This document shows, one piece after another, positions 1-9,405 of a DNA stretch of 64,000 bases. Numbering within the stretch: the stretch's first letter is position 1; every line of letters starts with the position of its first letter. The notes beneath the pieces are model-generated. The model saw only the letters and a list, made by a program, of their open reading frames with translations, did no database searches and had not been told where the DNA came from. This DNA comes from Tenacibaculum caenipelagi (GTDB taxonomy: Bacteria; Bacteroidota; Bacteroidia; Flavobacteriales; Flavobacteriaceae): assembly GCF_004363005.1 (NCBI RefSeq), contig NZ_SNYH01000001.1, forward strand, positions 124,001 through 188,000, given 5' to 3'. A program made the translations under genes and the position numbers.

Positions 1-1704
1 CATAGCATATAAATGCTCTGGTGATGTATAGCCGTTATCTATTAAATATTTAGAACAATCAATAAAATCGGTAAACGTATTTTTCTTTTTCAACATTTTA
101 CCATCTTCATACCAATCACGCCCTAAATACTGGCTCCCTCTAATATGTGCTAAAGCATATACAAATCCGCGATCTAATAAACTTAAACGTGTGGTTGAAA
201 ATCCGTCATCAATAGTATATCCGTAAGAACCATACGCATATTGTAATACAGGAGTATTTTTATCAATCTTAGTATCTTTATAATATACAATTGATAAAGC
301 TACTTTTTTACCATCGCGTGCAGGTACCCAAATACGTTTGCTTACATAGTTATTCTTATCAAACTTTCCTCCTAAAACCTCTTGTTCTTTTTTGATTTCT
401 TTTGATTTGTCTTTCATATTGAAATCAATTACTGAACTTGGAGTTGTCATCGAATTGTATGAATAACGAATTATATCCGTATCAAATTCGGGGTTCCCAT
501 GTACACCTGCTGAATAGGTTTCTTCTTCAAAAGGTAAATAGTAATCTTCAGTTCCATCCCAACGCTTAATTCGTATTTTATTCAATCCTTCATTTCTTTC
601 TTCTAAAACTAAGTAGTCTTTAAAAATTGAAAAATCTTCAAATAAGGTATCTTCTCTGTGTGGAATTACATCTACCCAATTTTCTTTTGTTGTTTTATGT
701 TCAGGAGTTTTCATCAACTTAAAGTTGGTTGCTCCATCTTTATTCGTTTTGATGTAAAAATGATCTCCGTAATGCGCAATATCATACTCTAAATCACGCT
801 CACGTGGCTGAATCACCCTTAACTCTCCATTAGGATTATCAGCATCCAATACCTGGTATTCAGTAGAAACCGTACTATAAGAACCAATAATGATATATTT
901 TTTTGATTTTGTTTTAGAAACAAAGGTTCCAAACGTATCGTCTTTCTCTTCATATACTAATTCATCTAATAACGAATCTGAACCTAAAGTATGCTTGTAA
1001 ATCTTTGAAGAACGTAAGGTTACAGGATCTTTCTTAGCATAAAACAACGTTTTATTATCGTTTGCCCAAACAGAAGCACCTGTAGTATTTTCAATAATAT
1101 CTTTATAAATCTTACCTGTTTCTAAATTTTTAATTCTAATGAAATACTGGCGACGACTTACTGTATCTGTTGCAAAAGCAACTAATTTATTATCTGTTGA
1201 TACCGCTAATCCTCCTAACTGAAAATAATCATATCCTTTAGCTTCGTCATTCACATTGAACATGATTTCTTCTTCAGCCTCTAAGGTTTTCTTTTTTCGA
1301 CTATAAATTGGATATTGCTGTCCTTTCTCATAACGAGTTATATAAAAGTACCCATTCTTTTTATACGGAACCGACTCATCATCCTCTTTAATACGTCCTT
1401 TCATTTCTTGAAATAACGTCTCTTGAAACTCTTTGGTTTCTTTGGTCATTTCATCATAGTAGGCGTTTTCAGCATTTAAATAATCGTATACTTTTTGGGT
1501 TTGTTCATCTTTAACTTTGGCATTTTTTTGCTCGTCAGTTAAACGCATCCAAAAGTAATCATCAATACGTACATCTTCGTGTTTCTCTAACTTAGTTGGT
1601 TGCTTTTCAGCAACTGGGACTTTGATATCTTTCTTCATTTCCTGTTTTTTGCAGGAAGCAAAAATAAGACTAAATACCAAAGCAGATAGCATTATTTTTT
1701 TCAT
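1..1704 (-). CDS. ptrB: Oligopeptidase B-like S9 prolyl oligopeptidase, lipoprotein, 3'-truncated by window edge
   Basis: This is the N-terminal 568 residues of a serine peptidase of the prolyl oligopeptidase family (S9A), whose members cleave oligopeptides, in PtrB after basic residues. It starts at 1704 with a lipoprotein signal (FASC, Cys18), so it is probably membrane-anchored in the cell envelope. Most of the visible part is the beta-propeller domain, typified by 'RIDDYFWMRL' near the start and 'ETGKIYKDIIENT'. The last residues, 'DNGYTSPEHLYAM', lie directly before the expected GGSAGG nucleophile motif, so the catalytic Ser, Asp and His are all outside the window. Family members are usually about 690-710 residues. 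It is divergent from ybaB. The assignment to oligopeptidase B rather than another S9 branch rests on these motifs. Confidence 0.9.
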   Translation of the reverse strand, partial: MKKIMLSALVFSLIFASCKKQEMKKDIKVPVAEKQPTKLEKHEDVRIDDYFWMRLTDEQKNAKVKDEQTQKVYDYLNAENAYYDEMTKETKEFQETLFQEMKGRIKEDDESVPYKKNGYFYITRYEKGQQYPIYSRKKKTLEAEEEIMFNVNDEAKGYDYFQLGGLAVSTDNKLVAFATDTVSRRQYFIRIKNLETGKIYKDIIENTTGASVWANDNKTLFYAKKDPVTLRSSKIYKHTLGSDSLLDELVYEEKDDTFGTFVSKTKSKKYIIIGSYSTVSTEYQVLDADNPNGELRVIQPRERDLEYDIAHYGDHFYIKTNKDGATNFKLMKTPEHKTTKENWVDVIPHREDTLFEDFSIFKDYLVLEERNEGLNKIRIKRWDGTEDYYLPFEEETYSAGVHGNPEFDTDIIRYSYNSMTTPSSVIDFNMKDKSKEIKKEQEVLGGKFDKNNYVSKRIWVPARDGKKVALSIVYYKDTKIDKNTPVLQYAYGSYGYTIDDGFSTTRLSLLDRGFVYALAHIRGSQYLGRDWYEDGKMLKKKNTFTDFIDCSKYLIDNGYTSPEHLYAM

Positions 1705-1738
1705 TTTATTTGGTTGGTTATATTCTTTGTGAAAATAC

Positions 1739-1746
1739 TAAATTTG
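1739..1746 (+). promoter_or_regulatory. -7 box (TAAATTTG) for ybaB operon
   Basis: TAAATTTG matches the Bacteroidetes -7 consensus TAnnTTTG. A TTG at 1714-1716 lies 22 bases upstream as a plausible -33 element. Transcription would begin near 1753, about 23 bases before the ybaB ATG. Confidence 0.6.
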
Positions 1747-1775
1747 TGATTATAAAAATTTTAAAATAAGAATCG

Positions 1776-2099
1776 ATGTTTGGAGATATTTCTGGAATGA
1801 TGGGGAAATTACAAGAAGCCCAACAAAAAGTAGAGGAAACAAAAAAACGATTAAACACAGTTTTAATTGATGAGGCTGTTGCTAGTGGAAATGTAAAAGT
1901 TACCGTAACTGCAAATCGTGAAATAAAAGCTATTAGTGTTGATGAATCTTTACTAGAAGATAAAGAAGAGTTAGAAGATTACTTAATTTTAGCTTTAAAC
2001 AAAGCATTGAAACGTGCTGGAGAAATTAATGAACAAGAACTAGCTATTGCAGCTAAAAGTGGAATGCCAAACATTCCTGGAATGGACATGTTCAAATAA
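1776..2099 (+). CDS. YbaB/EbfC family nucleoid-associated protein
   Basis: A 107-residue protein of the YbaB/EbfC family, small dimeric DNA-binding proteins of the nucleoid. It shows the family layout: '[20 protein letters not shown]' forms a helical N-terminus, followed by the beta-hairpin segment '[19 protein letters not shown]' and a C-terminal helix, ending in the Gly/Met/Pro-rich tail '[13 protein letters not shown]'. Length fits the family (100-115). In many bacteria ybaB sits beside dnaX/recR, but here its neighbour is a DUF2752 gene whose ATG overlaps the stop codon by one base, which suggests translational coupling. It is driven from a good -7 box about 30 bases upstream. Confidence 0.93.
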   Translation: MFGDISGMMGKLQEAQQKVEETKKRLNTVLIDEAVASGNVKVTVTANREIKAISVDESLLEDKEELEDYLILALNKALKRAGEINEQELAIAAKSGMPNIPGMDMFK

Positions 2100-2398
2100 T
2101 GCGTATGTTTTTAAAGCTAGAAGATTATATGCTCCCTTGCTTAAACAAAAAATTCTTTGGAATTGATTGTTTAGGTTGTGGAATTCAGCGTGCGTTAAAT
2201 TTAGTATTACAAGGTGAATTTGTTGCTGCCTTTAAAATTTATCCTGCCATATACACCTTACTTCTTTTAGCTGTTGTTATTGGAGTTAACTTCTTCTACA
2301 ACATAAAATATGCCCAAAAAATAATCAGTATATTGGCTATTATTAATATTGCTATTATTGTGATTAGCTATATTATAAAAATGAATCAATTAATTTAA
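2099..2398 (+). CDS. DUF2752 small membrane protein
   Basis: A 99-residue membrane protein of the DUF2752 family. The diagnostic segment is 'FFGIDCLGCGIQRALNLVLQ', whose CxxCGxxR pattern defines the family. It is followed by a hydrophobic helix around residues 55-70 and another at the C-terminus. The function of DUF2752 is unknown. The start overlaps the ybaB stop by one base (TAATG type), so the two are almost certainly co-transcribed and coupled. An ATG six bases further in (2105) could be used instead. The link to YbaB is positional only. Confidence 0.85.
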   Translation: MRMFLKLEDYMLPCLNKKFFGIDCLGCGIQRALNLVLQGEFVAAFKIYPAIYTLLLLAVVIGVNFFYNIKYAQKIISILAIINIAIIVISYIIKMNQLI

Positions 2399-2411
2399 AT
2401 CATAGTAAACT

Positions 2412-2744
2412 ATGGAAAAACAAAAACTACCAAATTCAACTACAGCATTAGTTTTAGGTATTTGTTCTATAGTAACCTTCTGTTGTTATGGAGTTATTGG
2501 GCTACCTCTCGGAATTATTGCTCTTGTTTTAGGTAACAAAGCTATTAAGTTAAATAACCAAAATCCAGACTTATATGAGGGAGCAAATAATGCTTATACT
2601 GGTAAAATACTAGGTATTATTGGTATTGTATTAAATATTGTTTTTATTGCTTATATTTTATGGTTTATATCTATGATTGGTTGGGATGCATTAGGAGATC
2701 CTGATTTAATGATGGAAAGAATAAATGAGTTTAAAAACAGGTAA
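2412..2744 (+). CDS. CCC-motif / DUF4190-like membrane protein
   Basis: A 110-residue protein with two hydrophobic hairpins. The N-terminal part 'STTALVLGICSIVTFCCYGV' followed by 'GLPLGIIALVLGNKA' matches the small DUF4190/CCC-motif membrane proteins common in Bacteroidetes. A second membrane stretch is at 'GKILGIIGIVLNIVFIAYIL'. The C-terminal tail is charged. Function is unknown. It lies 13 bases after the DUF2752 stop, apparently the last gene of the ybaB operon, and is followed by a strong terminator. Confidence 0.8.
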   Translation: MEKQKLPNSTTALVLGICSIVTFCCYGVIGLPLGIIALVLGNKAIKLNNQNPDLYEGANNAYTGKILGIIGIVLNIVFIAYILWFISMIGWDALGDPDLMMERINEFKNR

Positions 2745-2770
2745 TCTCAAAAAAAATATTCTATAAAAAT

Positions 2771-2806
2771 AAAAAAAGGTCAGAAGATATCTTCTGACCT
2801 TTTTTA
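2771..2806. terminator. Bidirectional intrinsic terminator
   Basis: A perfect palindrome of about 24 bases, AGGTCAGAAGAT / ATCTTCTGACCT, is flanked by A7 on the left and T6 on the right. It can stop transcripts from both convergent genes. Confidence 0.9.
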
Positions 2807-2824
2807 TGTGCATTCTATGGATAT

Positions 2825-3289
2825 TTAAAATGAAGCAGAAGATACTGCTGCTACACCACGAACTATTGCTATTAAAAACATAACAGCATAAACACTTAAC
2901 ATTACGATGGTTAACACACCTATAAACTTATAGTGCGATTTCAAATTAGTAAAAGCCTCTGTAAGTTCCTCTTCATTATTTCTTAACAATGCTGTCTTTG
3001 TTTTTTTGGCAAACTTATATAAATACATAACTGGAAAAAAGTATAATGCTGCTCCCAATAAATAAATAATGGTAAAACCTACCCCTCCTATAACTGTCTC
3101 ATAACCAGACGAAGGCAGTGCACTAAATATTGTACCTGCGAATAACGCCATTAATACCATAAAACCAACACCAATAAAACCTATAATAGCTAAAAAGTTA
3201 GCCCATTTAGAAGCTTCTTTTAAAACTTCTTTTGCTACATTGTTTAATCTAATTCCTGATGAATTGTTTACTTGAAGATTCTCTTCCAT
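2825..3289 (-). CDS. DUF5362-like membrane protein
   Basis: A 154-residue membrane protein, starting at the ATG at 3289 (MEENLQV). A GTG nine codons upstream is open but the ATG has the better A-rich leader. It has an amphipathic N-terminus and three hydrophobic segments: 'WANFLAIIGFIGVGFMVLMA', a middle span containing 'IIYLLGAALYFFPVMYLY', and 'FIGVLTIVMLSVYAVMFLIA'. Between the last two is a polar loop 'KSHYKFI'. This pattern fits the DUF5362 proteins of Bacteroidetes; no function is known. It is monocistronic, with a -7 box at 3318-3325. Confidence 0.75.
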   Translation of the reverse strand: MEENLQVNNSSGIRLNNVAKEVLKEASKWANFLAIIGFIGVGFMVLMALFAGTIFSALPSSGYETVIGGVGFTIIYLLGAALYFFPVMYLYKFAKKTKTALLRNNEEELTEAFTNLKSHYKFIGVLTIVMLSVYAVMFLIAIVRGVAAVSSASF

Positions 3290-3317
3290 AATTTTTAATT
3301 TTGTTTTGATTAGCACT

Positions 3318-3325
3318 CAAATATA
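3318..3325 (-). promoter_or_regulatory. -7 box (TATATTTG) for the DUF5362-like gene
   Basis: Reading the minus strand, TATATTTG lies 28 bases before the ATG at 3289 and matches TAnnTTTG exactly. Confidence 0.5.
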
Positions 3326-3580
3326 TAATTATTTAACCGAGTTAAAAATATTTTCTACATCACTGCAACTTCAGAAATGTAAATTCTTTAATTTATCCTT
3401 CCTGTTTTATTTATCAATAATTTTTCTACATTTATTTTACTGAAAACAAATCCTCTACCCTCTCCTCTCTTTTTTCGTTAATAAAAAGGTTTAAAAATCT
3501 ATTTTTTCAGACTTTGAATACCTTATTTTCGCACCCTTTCTTACAGAAAAAAATCACATTTCAAGGGTACGAGAACAACT

Positions 3581-6556
3581 ATGAACGACGAAAAAAACTG
3601 GTTACAATATTATAAAAACAGCTTATCAGATAGTGAAAACTTAGCTATCGACATTAGTAAAATAAAAAACCTTTTTCATCAAAAATCATCCGATTTAAGC
3701 AATGCACTTATCAACTCTAAACAAGCAAGTCAACTATTAGATGTTGAAGAACGTAGAATTAATCGATTAAAAGGAATTACCAAAAAAGACAATCCTAAAT
3801 GGCATAAGGTAGAGGAAACTAAAATATTAATAGCGCCTTTTCATTTAGTATATCAAACCGACAACACTAAATTCAAACAACGTACTATTCATCCATTTTG
3901 GATTAGTGCTATTGTAAATCGTTCAGGGCAATTATCAGCTCCAAAAGATGGCTTTCCTTTAATTGTTCGTAACTATCTAACTCCTATCGCAGATATTAAG
4001 AACGATTTTATCTTTTCTTCTATCGACACCGTTTTAGATGCCAAAGACCTAGATGCTCCCGATTTTGAGAACAACGAAGACCCTATACCTTGGGATGAAT
4101 ACTGGAACTATATTAACGAAGTATTTTCTGCGATAACTTTTAGCAACTTATATCGTTACCAAGTAGAACGCTATACCACACAATATGAGCTTACTTATTT
4201 CGCATTAAGTTCTAAAATCTCTACCGCAAAAAGTATTTTATTTCTGTACGAAAACCTACTTAAAAACACGGATGAATTACCTGTACTTTCTAAAATTATC
4301 AATCCATATACTAGAGAGCGACAAGAGGCCATTACCGATAACGGATTTTTAGTCTATAATCATTTGCATTTAGGGCAAATGTCGAATAAATTCCCGCTTT
4401 CTGTTAGTCAGCGAAAAACATTATTGTCGTATTTAGTAGCCGAAGAAAATGCAGTTACCGCTGTAAACGGACCTCCAGGAACTGGAAAAACTACACTATT
4501 GCAAAGTTTAGTTGCTACCGAGTTTGTAAAAGCTGCTATTAACGGAGAAGAAGCACCTATAATTTTAGCCTGCTCTAACAACAACCAAGCAGTAACCAAT
4601 ATTATTGATAGTTTTATCAATTCTGAAAGTACAATGGGAGTATTGGCCAATCGTTGGATTCCTGATTTTAACGGATATGCTACCTACCTCCCATCCAGTT
4701 CAAAAAGTGAGAAAAAACTAGCCAATATCAATTATTTAAAAGGAAATTTATTTGGTCATGAAGGAACACTCTGTAATCTAGAAAATGAAAAATATATCTC
4801 TGAAGCAGAATATTACTTTTTAACAAACTACTGTCAGTACTTCAATACCCAAACAAATTCACTTGACGATGTGTGTAACCATCTACAAGAAGAAATTATT
4901 GGTATTCAAAATATTTTAGCTGATGGTGTTGATTTCTCTAGAAACTATATAAATGCTGTAAACTACATCAACAGCATACTTGTACATGAAGAAGATTTCA
5001 TCGAAAAAAGTACGTTTAAAATCTCCAAACTACAAGAATGGAGAACTATTTTAAACGATTTAAAAGCATCAACAAAAGATACCGATTTTATTGATAAAGT
5101 AAAACGCTATTTTATTGATGAAACTCAGTTTGAATCAAGAAATGCTAAACACATTTTTAAGACCACAGCAGAAACACTGTTAGATGCTAAAAGAGCAGCA
5201 GCATATATCAAAGAATGCACAAACAATGTAAATCTGTTACTACAATCACATTTAAACCTAAAAAATTGGAAGTACGAAAATAACATTAAAGGATTTCCTT
5301 TTGTTTCAGAAGAACAAATGTGGGCATACGAATATGAAAAAATAAAATCTAACGATGCAACACAGCGTTTCTTTTATGATGAATTAGATATTGATTTACG
5401 CCATAAAGCGTTCTTATTAGCAACCCATTATTGGGAAGCTCGTTGGTTACTAGAAACCCGAGAGATGTTAGAGGAGAACACCGAAAAAGGAACTGGAGAA
5501 TATGCTATTAAAGCAAAATGGAAACGAAGAGCTATGCTTACTCCTTGTTTTGTAGCTACTTTTTACACAGCACCAAGTCACTTTTTATACAGTCAGTTTC
5601 AAGGAGAAAACGAAAACGGAAAGCCTATTTTCGAATACTTACCGCTATACAACTTTTTAGATTTGTTAATTATTGATGAAGCAGGTCAAGTCACACCAGA
5701 AGTAAGCATTCCTGTATTTTCATTAACTCAAAAAGCCTTTGTCGTAGGTGATTTACAACAAATTGAGCCTATTTGGTCTATTCCTAAAAAAATTGACAAA
5801 GGAAACTTAACAAGCCTTGATATTATTGAAAATCAAAATGATGCACATTTAGACGAGTTAGGCTTTTTAGCCTCTAGCGGAAGTATTATGAAAATGGCTC
5901 AAAATGCCTGCGAATTTGAAACTCCATTACCTGCAAAAAAAGAACAAGGATTGGTTTTATTAGAGCATAGACGATGTAATGATGAAATTATTAGTTTTTG
6001 TAACGAATTGGCGTACGATGGTATTTTAAAACCTATGAAAGGAAAAGCTAAAGAAAATCAGGCATTTCCATCAATGATGGCATATCATATTGAAGGAATT
6101 AGTGAGCGCAAATACAACAGTCGCCAAAACATTAGCGAAGTAAAAGCTATTATTTCTTGGTTACAACAAAACAAAGAAACCATTCAAGAAGCATATGATG
6201 TAGAAGCTATTGAAAGTGTTTTAGGAATTATCACCCCCTTCGCAAGTCAGAAAGGTGAATTATCAAAAGCATTAACCGATGCGGGCTATAAAGTTAGTGA
6301 CATTAAACTAGGTACTGTACACGCATTACAAGGTGCAGAACGAAACATTATCTTGTTCAGCTCTGTATATTCTAATGATGATGAAGGTACTTTGTTTTTT
6401 GAAAAAGATAACAAACCCAACATGTTAAATGTAGCGGTTTCAAGAGCTAAAGAAAGTTTTATTCTTTTTGGAGACACTCGAATTTTTGATGAGACAAAAG
6501 ACACTCCATCTGGAATTCTGAAGAGACATTTAAATATATATGAAATGGCTAACTAA
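3581..6556 (+). CDS. Large SF1 (Dna2/NAM7-type) helicase
   Basis: A 991-residue superfamily 1 helicase of the Dna2/NAM7/UPF1 type. Visible motifs are a Q-like region 'LSVSQRKTLLSYLVAEE', Walker A 'GPPGTGKTT' near residue 297, Walker B 'LLIIDEAGQVTPE' near 698 (DEAG, typical for this group), motif III 'VVGDLQQIEPIW', motif IV 'LLEHRRCNDEIISF', motif V 'LGTVHALQGAERNIILF' and motif VI 'NVAVSRAKESF' near 951. The first 290 residues and a roughly 390-residue insertion between motifs I and II match nothing I recognise. Such proteins unwind RNA or DNA, but the substrate here is unknown. It stands alone with its own promoter region and terminator, so no operon partner indicates repair, RNA processing or defence. 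Confidence 0.85.
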   Translation: MNDEKNWLQYYKNSLSDSENLAIDISKIKNLFHQKSSDLSNALINSKQASQLLDVEERRINRLKGITKKDNPKWHKVEETKILIAPFHLVYQTDNTKFKQRTIHPFWISAIVNRSGQLSAPKDGFPLIVRNYLTPIADIKNDFIFSSIDTVLDAKDLDAPDFENNEDPIPWDEYWNYINEVFSAITFSNLYRYQVERYTTQYELTYFALSSKISTAKSILFLYENLLKNTDELPVLSKIINPYTRERQEAITDNGFLVYNHLHLGQMSNKFPLSVSQRKTLLSYLVAEENAVTAVNGPPGTGKTTLLQSLVATEFVKAAINGEEAPIILACSNNNQAVTNIIDSFINSESTMGVLANRWIPDFNGYATYLPSSSKSEKKLANINYLKGNLFGHEGTLCNLENEKYISEAEYYFLTNYCQYFNTQTNSLDDVCNHLQEEIIGIQNILADGVDFSRNYINAVNYINSILVHEEDFIEKSTFKISKLQEWRTILNDLKASTKDTDFIDKVKRYFIDETQFESRNAKHIFKTTAETLLDAKRAAAYIKECTNNVNLLLQSHLNLKNWKYENNIKGFPFVSEEQMWAYEYEKIKSNDATQRFFYDELDIDLRHKAFLLATHYWEARWLLETREMLEENTEKGTGEYAIKAKWKRRAMLTPCFVATFYTAPSHFLYSQFQGENENGKPIFEYLPLYNFLDLLIIDEAGQVTPEVSIPVFSLTQKAFVVGDLQQIEPIWSIPKKIDKGNLTSLDIIENQNDAHLDELGFLASSGSIMKMAQNACEFETPLPAKKEQGLVLLEHRRCNDEIISFCNELAYDGILKPMKGKAKENQAFPSMMAYHIEGISERKYNSRQNISEVKAIISWLQQNKETIQEAYDVEAIESVLGIITPFASQKGELSKALTDAGYKVSDIKLGTVHALQGAERNIILFSSVYSNDDEGTLFFEKDNKPNMLNVAVSRAKESFILFGDTRIFDETKDTPSGILKRHLNIYEMAN

Positions 6557-6560
6557 ATAA

Positions 6561-6590
6561 AAGAGGAGCGATTAATCGCTCCTCTTTTTT
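6561..6590. terminator. Bidirectional intrinsic terminator
   Basis: The palindrome AAGAGGAGCGATTAATCGCTCCTC followed by T6 lies between the convergent helicase and rocD genes. Confidence 0.9.
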
Positions 6591-6609
6591 ATTATATGTT
6601 TTTCGAATT

Positions 6610-7854
6610 TTACTTCTTAAACTCTGTAATCGTTTTCTTGATTATTGCAATACAATCTCTTAATTGCTCTTCGTTCATTACTAATGGTGGTGCAAAACGA
6701 ATAATATTTCCATGTGTTGGTTTTGCTAACAATCCGTTGTCACGTAATTTTAAACAAATATTCCAAGCTGTTTCACTTTCTTCAGAATCATTAATTACAA
6801 CTGCATTTAACAACCCTTTACCACGAACTAAGGTTACTAACTCATTCTCCTTAGCAAACTCAGATAACTCTTCTCTAAATATCTTACCTAAACGCTCAGC
6901 ATTTTCAGCTAACTTTTCTTCTTTAACTACTTCTAAAGCCGCTATAGCTACTGCTGCTGCAACTGGATTTCCTCCAAAAGTAGAACCGTGGTTTCCTGGT
7001 CTAATAACATTCATAATGTCATCGTTTGCTAATACTGCAGATACTGGATACGCTCCTCCACTTAATGCTTTTCCTAAAATTAAAATATCTGGTTGTACAT
7101 CTTCATGATTTACTGCTAATAATTTTCCTGTACGTGCTATACCTGTTTGTACTTCATCAGCAATGAATAATACATTATGCTTTTCACATAAGGCTTTTGC
7201 TGCTGCTAAATATCCTTCAGAAGGCACATACACTCCAGCTTCCCCTTGAATTGGTTCCGCCATAAAACCAGCAATATTGTCATTGTTTTCTAAAGCTTCT
7301 TCTAAAGCTTGTAAATTATCATATTCAATTTTGATAAACCCTTCGGTAAATGGTCCAAAGTTCTTACGAGCTACAGGATCGTTTGAAAATGAAATAATCG
7401 TCGTTGTTCTTCCATGGAAGTTGTTTTTACAAACAATAATTTGCGCTTGGTTTTCATCAATACCTTTTACTTCATACGCCCATTTTCTACAAATCTTTAA
7501 GGCAGTTTCAACAGCTTCTGCCCCAGTATTCATTGGTAACAATTTATCAAAACCAAAATACTCAGTAGCATATTTTTCATACTTCCCTAGCATATCGTTG
7601 TAAAATGCGCGAGATGTTAACGTTAAAGTTTGCGCTTGATTCACCATTGCACCAACAATTTTTGGGTGACAATGCCCTTGGTTTACCGCAGAATACGCCG
7701 ATAAAAAGTCGTAATATTTTTTTCCTTCTACATCCCACACATATACTCCTTCTCCTTTACTTAACACTACTGGAAGTGGATGATAATTATGTGCTCCGTA
7801 TTTGTTTTCTAAGTCGATCGCTTGTTGCGAAGTTAATTGGTCTAAAACAGCCAT
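6610..7854 (-). CDS. rocD: Ornithine--oxo-acid aminotransferase
   Basis: A 414-residue class III PLP-dependent aminotransferase. It transfers the delta-amino group of ornithine to 2-oxoglutarate, giving glutamate-5-semialdehyde, in cytosolic arginine/ornithine catabolism and proline synthesis. Landmarks: '[20 protein letters not shown]' at the N-terminus (the classic ornithine aminotransferase opening), '[14 protein letters not shown]' for cofactor phosphate binding, '[14 protein letters not shown]', '[17 protein letters not shown]' with the PLP-contacting Asp, and '[17 protein letters not shown]' with the Schiff-base Lys near residue 260. Length is full. It is monocistronic, with a -7 box about 100 bases upstream. 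Confidence 0.95.
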   Translation of the reverse strand: MAVLDQLTSQQAIDLENKYGAHNYHPLPVVLSKGEGVYVWDVEGKKYYDFLSAYSAVNQGHCHPKIVGAMVNQAQTLTLTSRAFYNDMLGKYEKYATEYFGFDKLLPMNTGAEAVETALKICRKWAYEVKGIDENQAQIIVCKNNFHGRTTTIISFSNDPVARKNFGPFTEGFIKIEYDNLQALEEALENNDNIAGFMAEPIQGEAGVYVPSEGYLAAAKALCEKHNVLFIADEVQTGIARTGKLLAVNHEDVQPDILILGKALSGGAYPVSAVLANDDIMNVIRPGNHGSTFGGNPVAAAVAIAALEVVKEEKLAENAERLGKIFREELSEFAKENELVTLVRGKGLLNAVVINDSEESETAWNICLKLRDNGLLAKPTHGNIIRFAPPLVMNEEQLRDCIAIIKKTITEFKK

Positions 7855-7960
7855 TTTTCTTAATTTTTAAAATTTATAAAATAACCATTCCTTATCTACC
7901 TTTATCCTTTCGAAAAGAAGTTTCGAAAATTCAGCGTGGGAAAGAAATCATCCCTAAAAA

Positions 7961-7968
7961 CAAAATTA
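7961..7968 (-). promoter_or_regulatory. Candidate -7 box (TAATTTTG) for rocD
   Basis: On the minus strand TAATTTTG matches TAnnTTTG. It would give a 5' leader of about 100 bases before the rocD ATG at 7854. The rest of the 250-base gap 7855-8104 holds no gene; a short repeat TTTCGAAAAGAAGTTTCGAAA is visible near 7906-7927. Confidence 0.4.
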
Positions 7969-8104
7969 TTAAAATTAAGTGACTTTAGAGGCCTTTACGT
8001 GTCTAAAAAGATAAACTACTTAACTTTTTTAAACAGCCTTAAAATAAAACCTTAGTTGTTTAGTTTTTTTTTATCTTTAAAGGAATTAACTAAATATCAC
8101 TTTT

Positions 8105-8581
8105 ATGAAAAGAATCTTTTTTTTATTACTGCTTTCAACAGCTGTGATTGGATGTAAATCTACATCTGTAACTAACACTAAACTTGACAACAAAACTGAG
8201 AGAATGCTTAAAGGTAATTGGACTATTGCTTCTGTATATTTTTCTGGATCAGATTACTTAAAAGTAAATTCATTTAATTTAGAAGATTCTAGCTGCTTTA
8301 TTGGTAGCGATTGGAGCTTTGTTTCAAACAATAATAAAGGAGAAATGAGTTTAAACAACCCTAGTACAGATTGTAAAGGTTTTAGCTCTCCAATAACCTG
8401 GTATGTTAACAAAGATGGAAATTTTGTTTTAAAAATTATCAATAATCATAAAGCAAAAGATGTTAATACCGGATACATATTAAAATTAAACAACGTAACC
8501 GAAACTAGCTTTGAGTTAATTGACAAAATTAACGTTGCTGGACAAGTTAAAGACATTACTTATACATTTCAAAGACAATAA
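8105..8581 (+). CDS. Lipocalin-like lipoprotein
   Basis: A 158-residue secreted lipoprotein: signal 'MKRIFFLLLLSTAVIGC' with the lipidated Cys at 17. The mature part begins with a polar linker, then 'MLKGNWTIASVYF', the G-x-W motif that starts the lipocalin/fatty-acid-binding barrel, followed by alternating beta segments up to 'VKDITYTFQRQ'. This fits the lipocalin-like lipoproteins of Flavobacteriaceae. The ligand is unknown. It lies 14 bases before the OmpA-family gene and is probably co-transcribed with it, so a role at the outer membrane or peptidoglycan is likely but inferred. Confidence 0.72.
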   Translation: MKRIFFLLLLSTAVIGCKSTSVTNTKLDNKTERMLKGNWTIASVYFSGSDYLKVNSFNLEDSSCFIGSDWSFVSNNNKGEMSLNNPSTDCKGFSSPITWYVNKDGNFVLKIINNHKAKDVNTGYILKLNNVTETSFELIDKINVAGQVKDITYTFQRQ

Positions 8582-8595
8582 ATCAATAAAATATT

Positions 8596-9294
8596 ATGAA
8601 AAAAGCAATTATATATAGTGTATCAATCCTATTTTTAACAGGAACAACTTTATTTACTTCATGTAAATCTGTTCAAAATGCAAACAACACTCAAAAAGGA
8701 GCTGTAATTGGTACAGCAGCTGGAGCTGTAATTGGAGCTGTGATTGGTAACAACGTTGGAAACAAGAAAAACTCAGAATTAGGCGCCGTTTTAGGTGGTG
8801 TAATTGGTGGTGTTGCTGGTGGTGTCATTGGTAACCAAATGGATAAACAGGCTCGTGAAATTGAAGAAGCATTACCTGGAGCAGAAGTAGAAAGAGTTGG
8901 TGAAGGTATAAAGCTTACTTTAGGTGAAAACGCCGTTAGATTTGACACTAACAAAGCTTCTTTAACTTCTACTGCAAAAGCAAATTTAGATAAATTAGTT
9001 CCTGTGTTTAAAGATTATCAAAATACAAATATCGTAATTTATGGTTATACAGATATTACAGGTAGCGTTGAATACAATCAAACTCTTTCAGAAAAAAGAG
9101 CAAATTCAGTAAAAAACTACTTAGCTAGTAAAGGATTAGAAAACGGTAGATTCAAGACTAAAGGGTTAGGTGTTAAAGATCCTATTGCTACAAATGAAAC
9201 TGTTGAAGGAAGAAGTAAAAACAGACGTGTTGAGTTTGCAATCGTTGCTAATGAAAAAATGATTCAAGAAGCTAAAAAAGAAGCAGGTCAATAA
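8596..9294 (+). CDS. OmpA-family lipoprotein with glycine zipper
   Basis: A 232-residue outer-membrane lipoprotein (Cys23 after 'TTLFTSC'). Residues about 33-80 form a glycine-zipper membrane segment ('GAVIGTAAGAVIGAVIGNNV', then 'GGVIGGVAGGVIGNQMDKQA'). Residues about 105-215 are an OmpA C-terminal peptidoglycan-binding domain: 'VRFDTNKASLTSTAKANLDK', then 'IYGYTDITGSVEYNQTLSEK' and 'GRSKNRRVEFAI', which carry the Asp and Arg that bind diaminopimelate in the family. The order resembles YiaD-type proteins. It likely tethers the outer membrane to the cell wall. It forms a two-gene unit with the upstream lipocalin-like lipoprotein and ends at a terminator. Confidence 0.9.
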   Translation: MKKAIIYSVSILFLTGTTLFTSCKSVQNANNTQKGAVIGTAAGAVIGAVIGNNVGNKKNSELGAVLGGVIGGVAGGVIGNQMDKQAREIEEALPGAEVERVGEGIKLTLGENAVRFDTNKASLTSTAKANLDKLVPVFKDYQNTNIVIYGYTDITGSVEYNQTLSEKRANSVKNYLASKGLENGRFKTKGLGVKDPIATNETVEGRSKNRRVEFAIVANEKMIQEAKKEAGQ

Positions 9295-9322
9295 ACAAAC
9301 GTTTACAATATCAATATCAAAA

Positions 9323-9351
9323 GGCTACCCTAAATGAGTAGTCTTTTTTTT
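9323..9351 (+). terminator. Intrinsic terminator after OmpA-family gene
   Basis: GGCTAC, a nine-base loop and GTAGTC (one G-T pair) are followed by T8. Confidence 0.75.
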
Positions 9352-9373
9352 ATCATCAAACCATATCTTTTCC

Positions 9374-9381
9374 TAATTTTG
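9374..9381 (+). promoter_or_regulatory. -7 box (TAATTTTG) for rlmD-like operon
   Basis: TAATTTTG is an exact match to TAnnTTTG, 24 bases before the ATG at 9406, giving a short leader of about 17 bases. Confidence 0.6.
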
Positions 9382-9405
9382 CATACCATAAATTTTTAGT
9401 AGAAA

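Noticed and set aside
6596..7108. Open frame of 170 codons on the plus strand opposite rocD
   Set aside because: It lies wholly inside the clear rocD coding region in another frame, has no family resemblance, and begins inside the terminator region.
7605..7982. Open frame on the plus strand running from rocD into the following gap
   Set aside because: Antisense to rocD for most of its length and without a recognisable domain; the gap part reads as promoter and leader of rocD.
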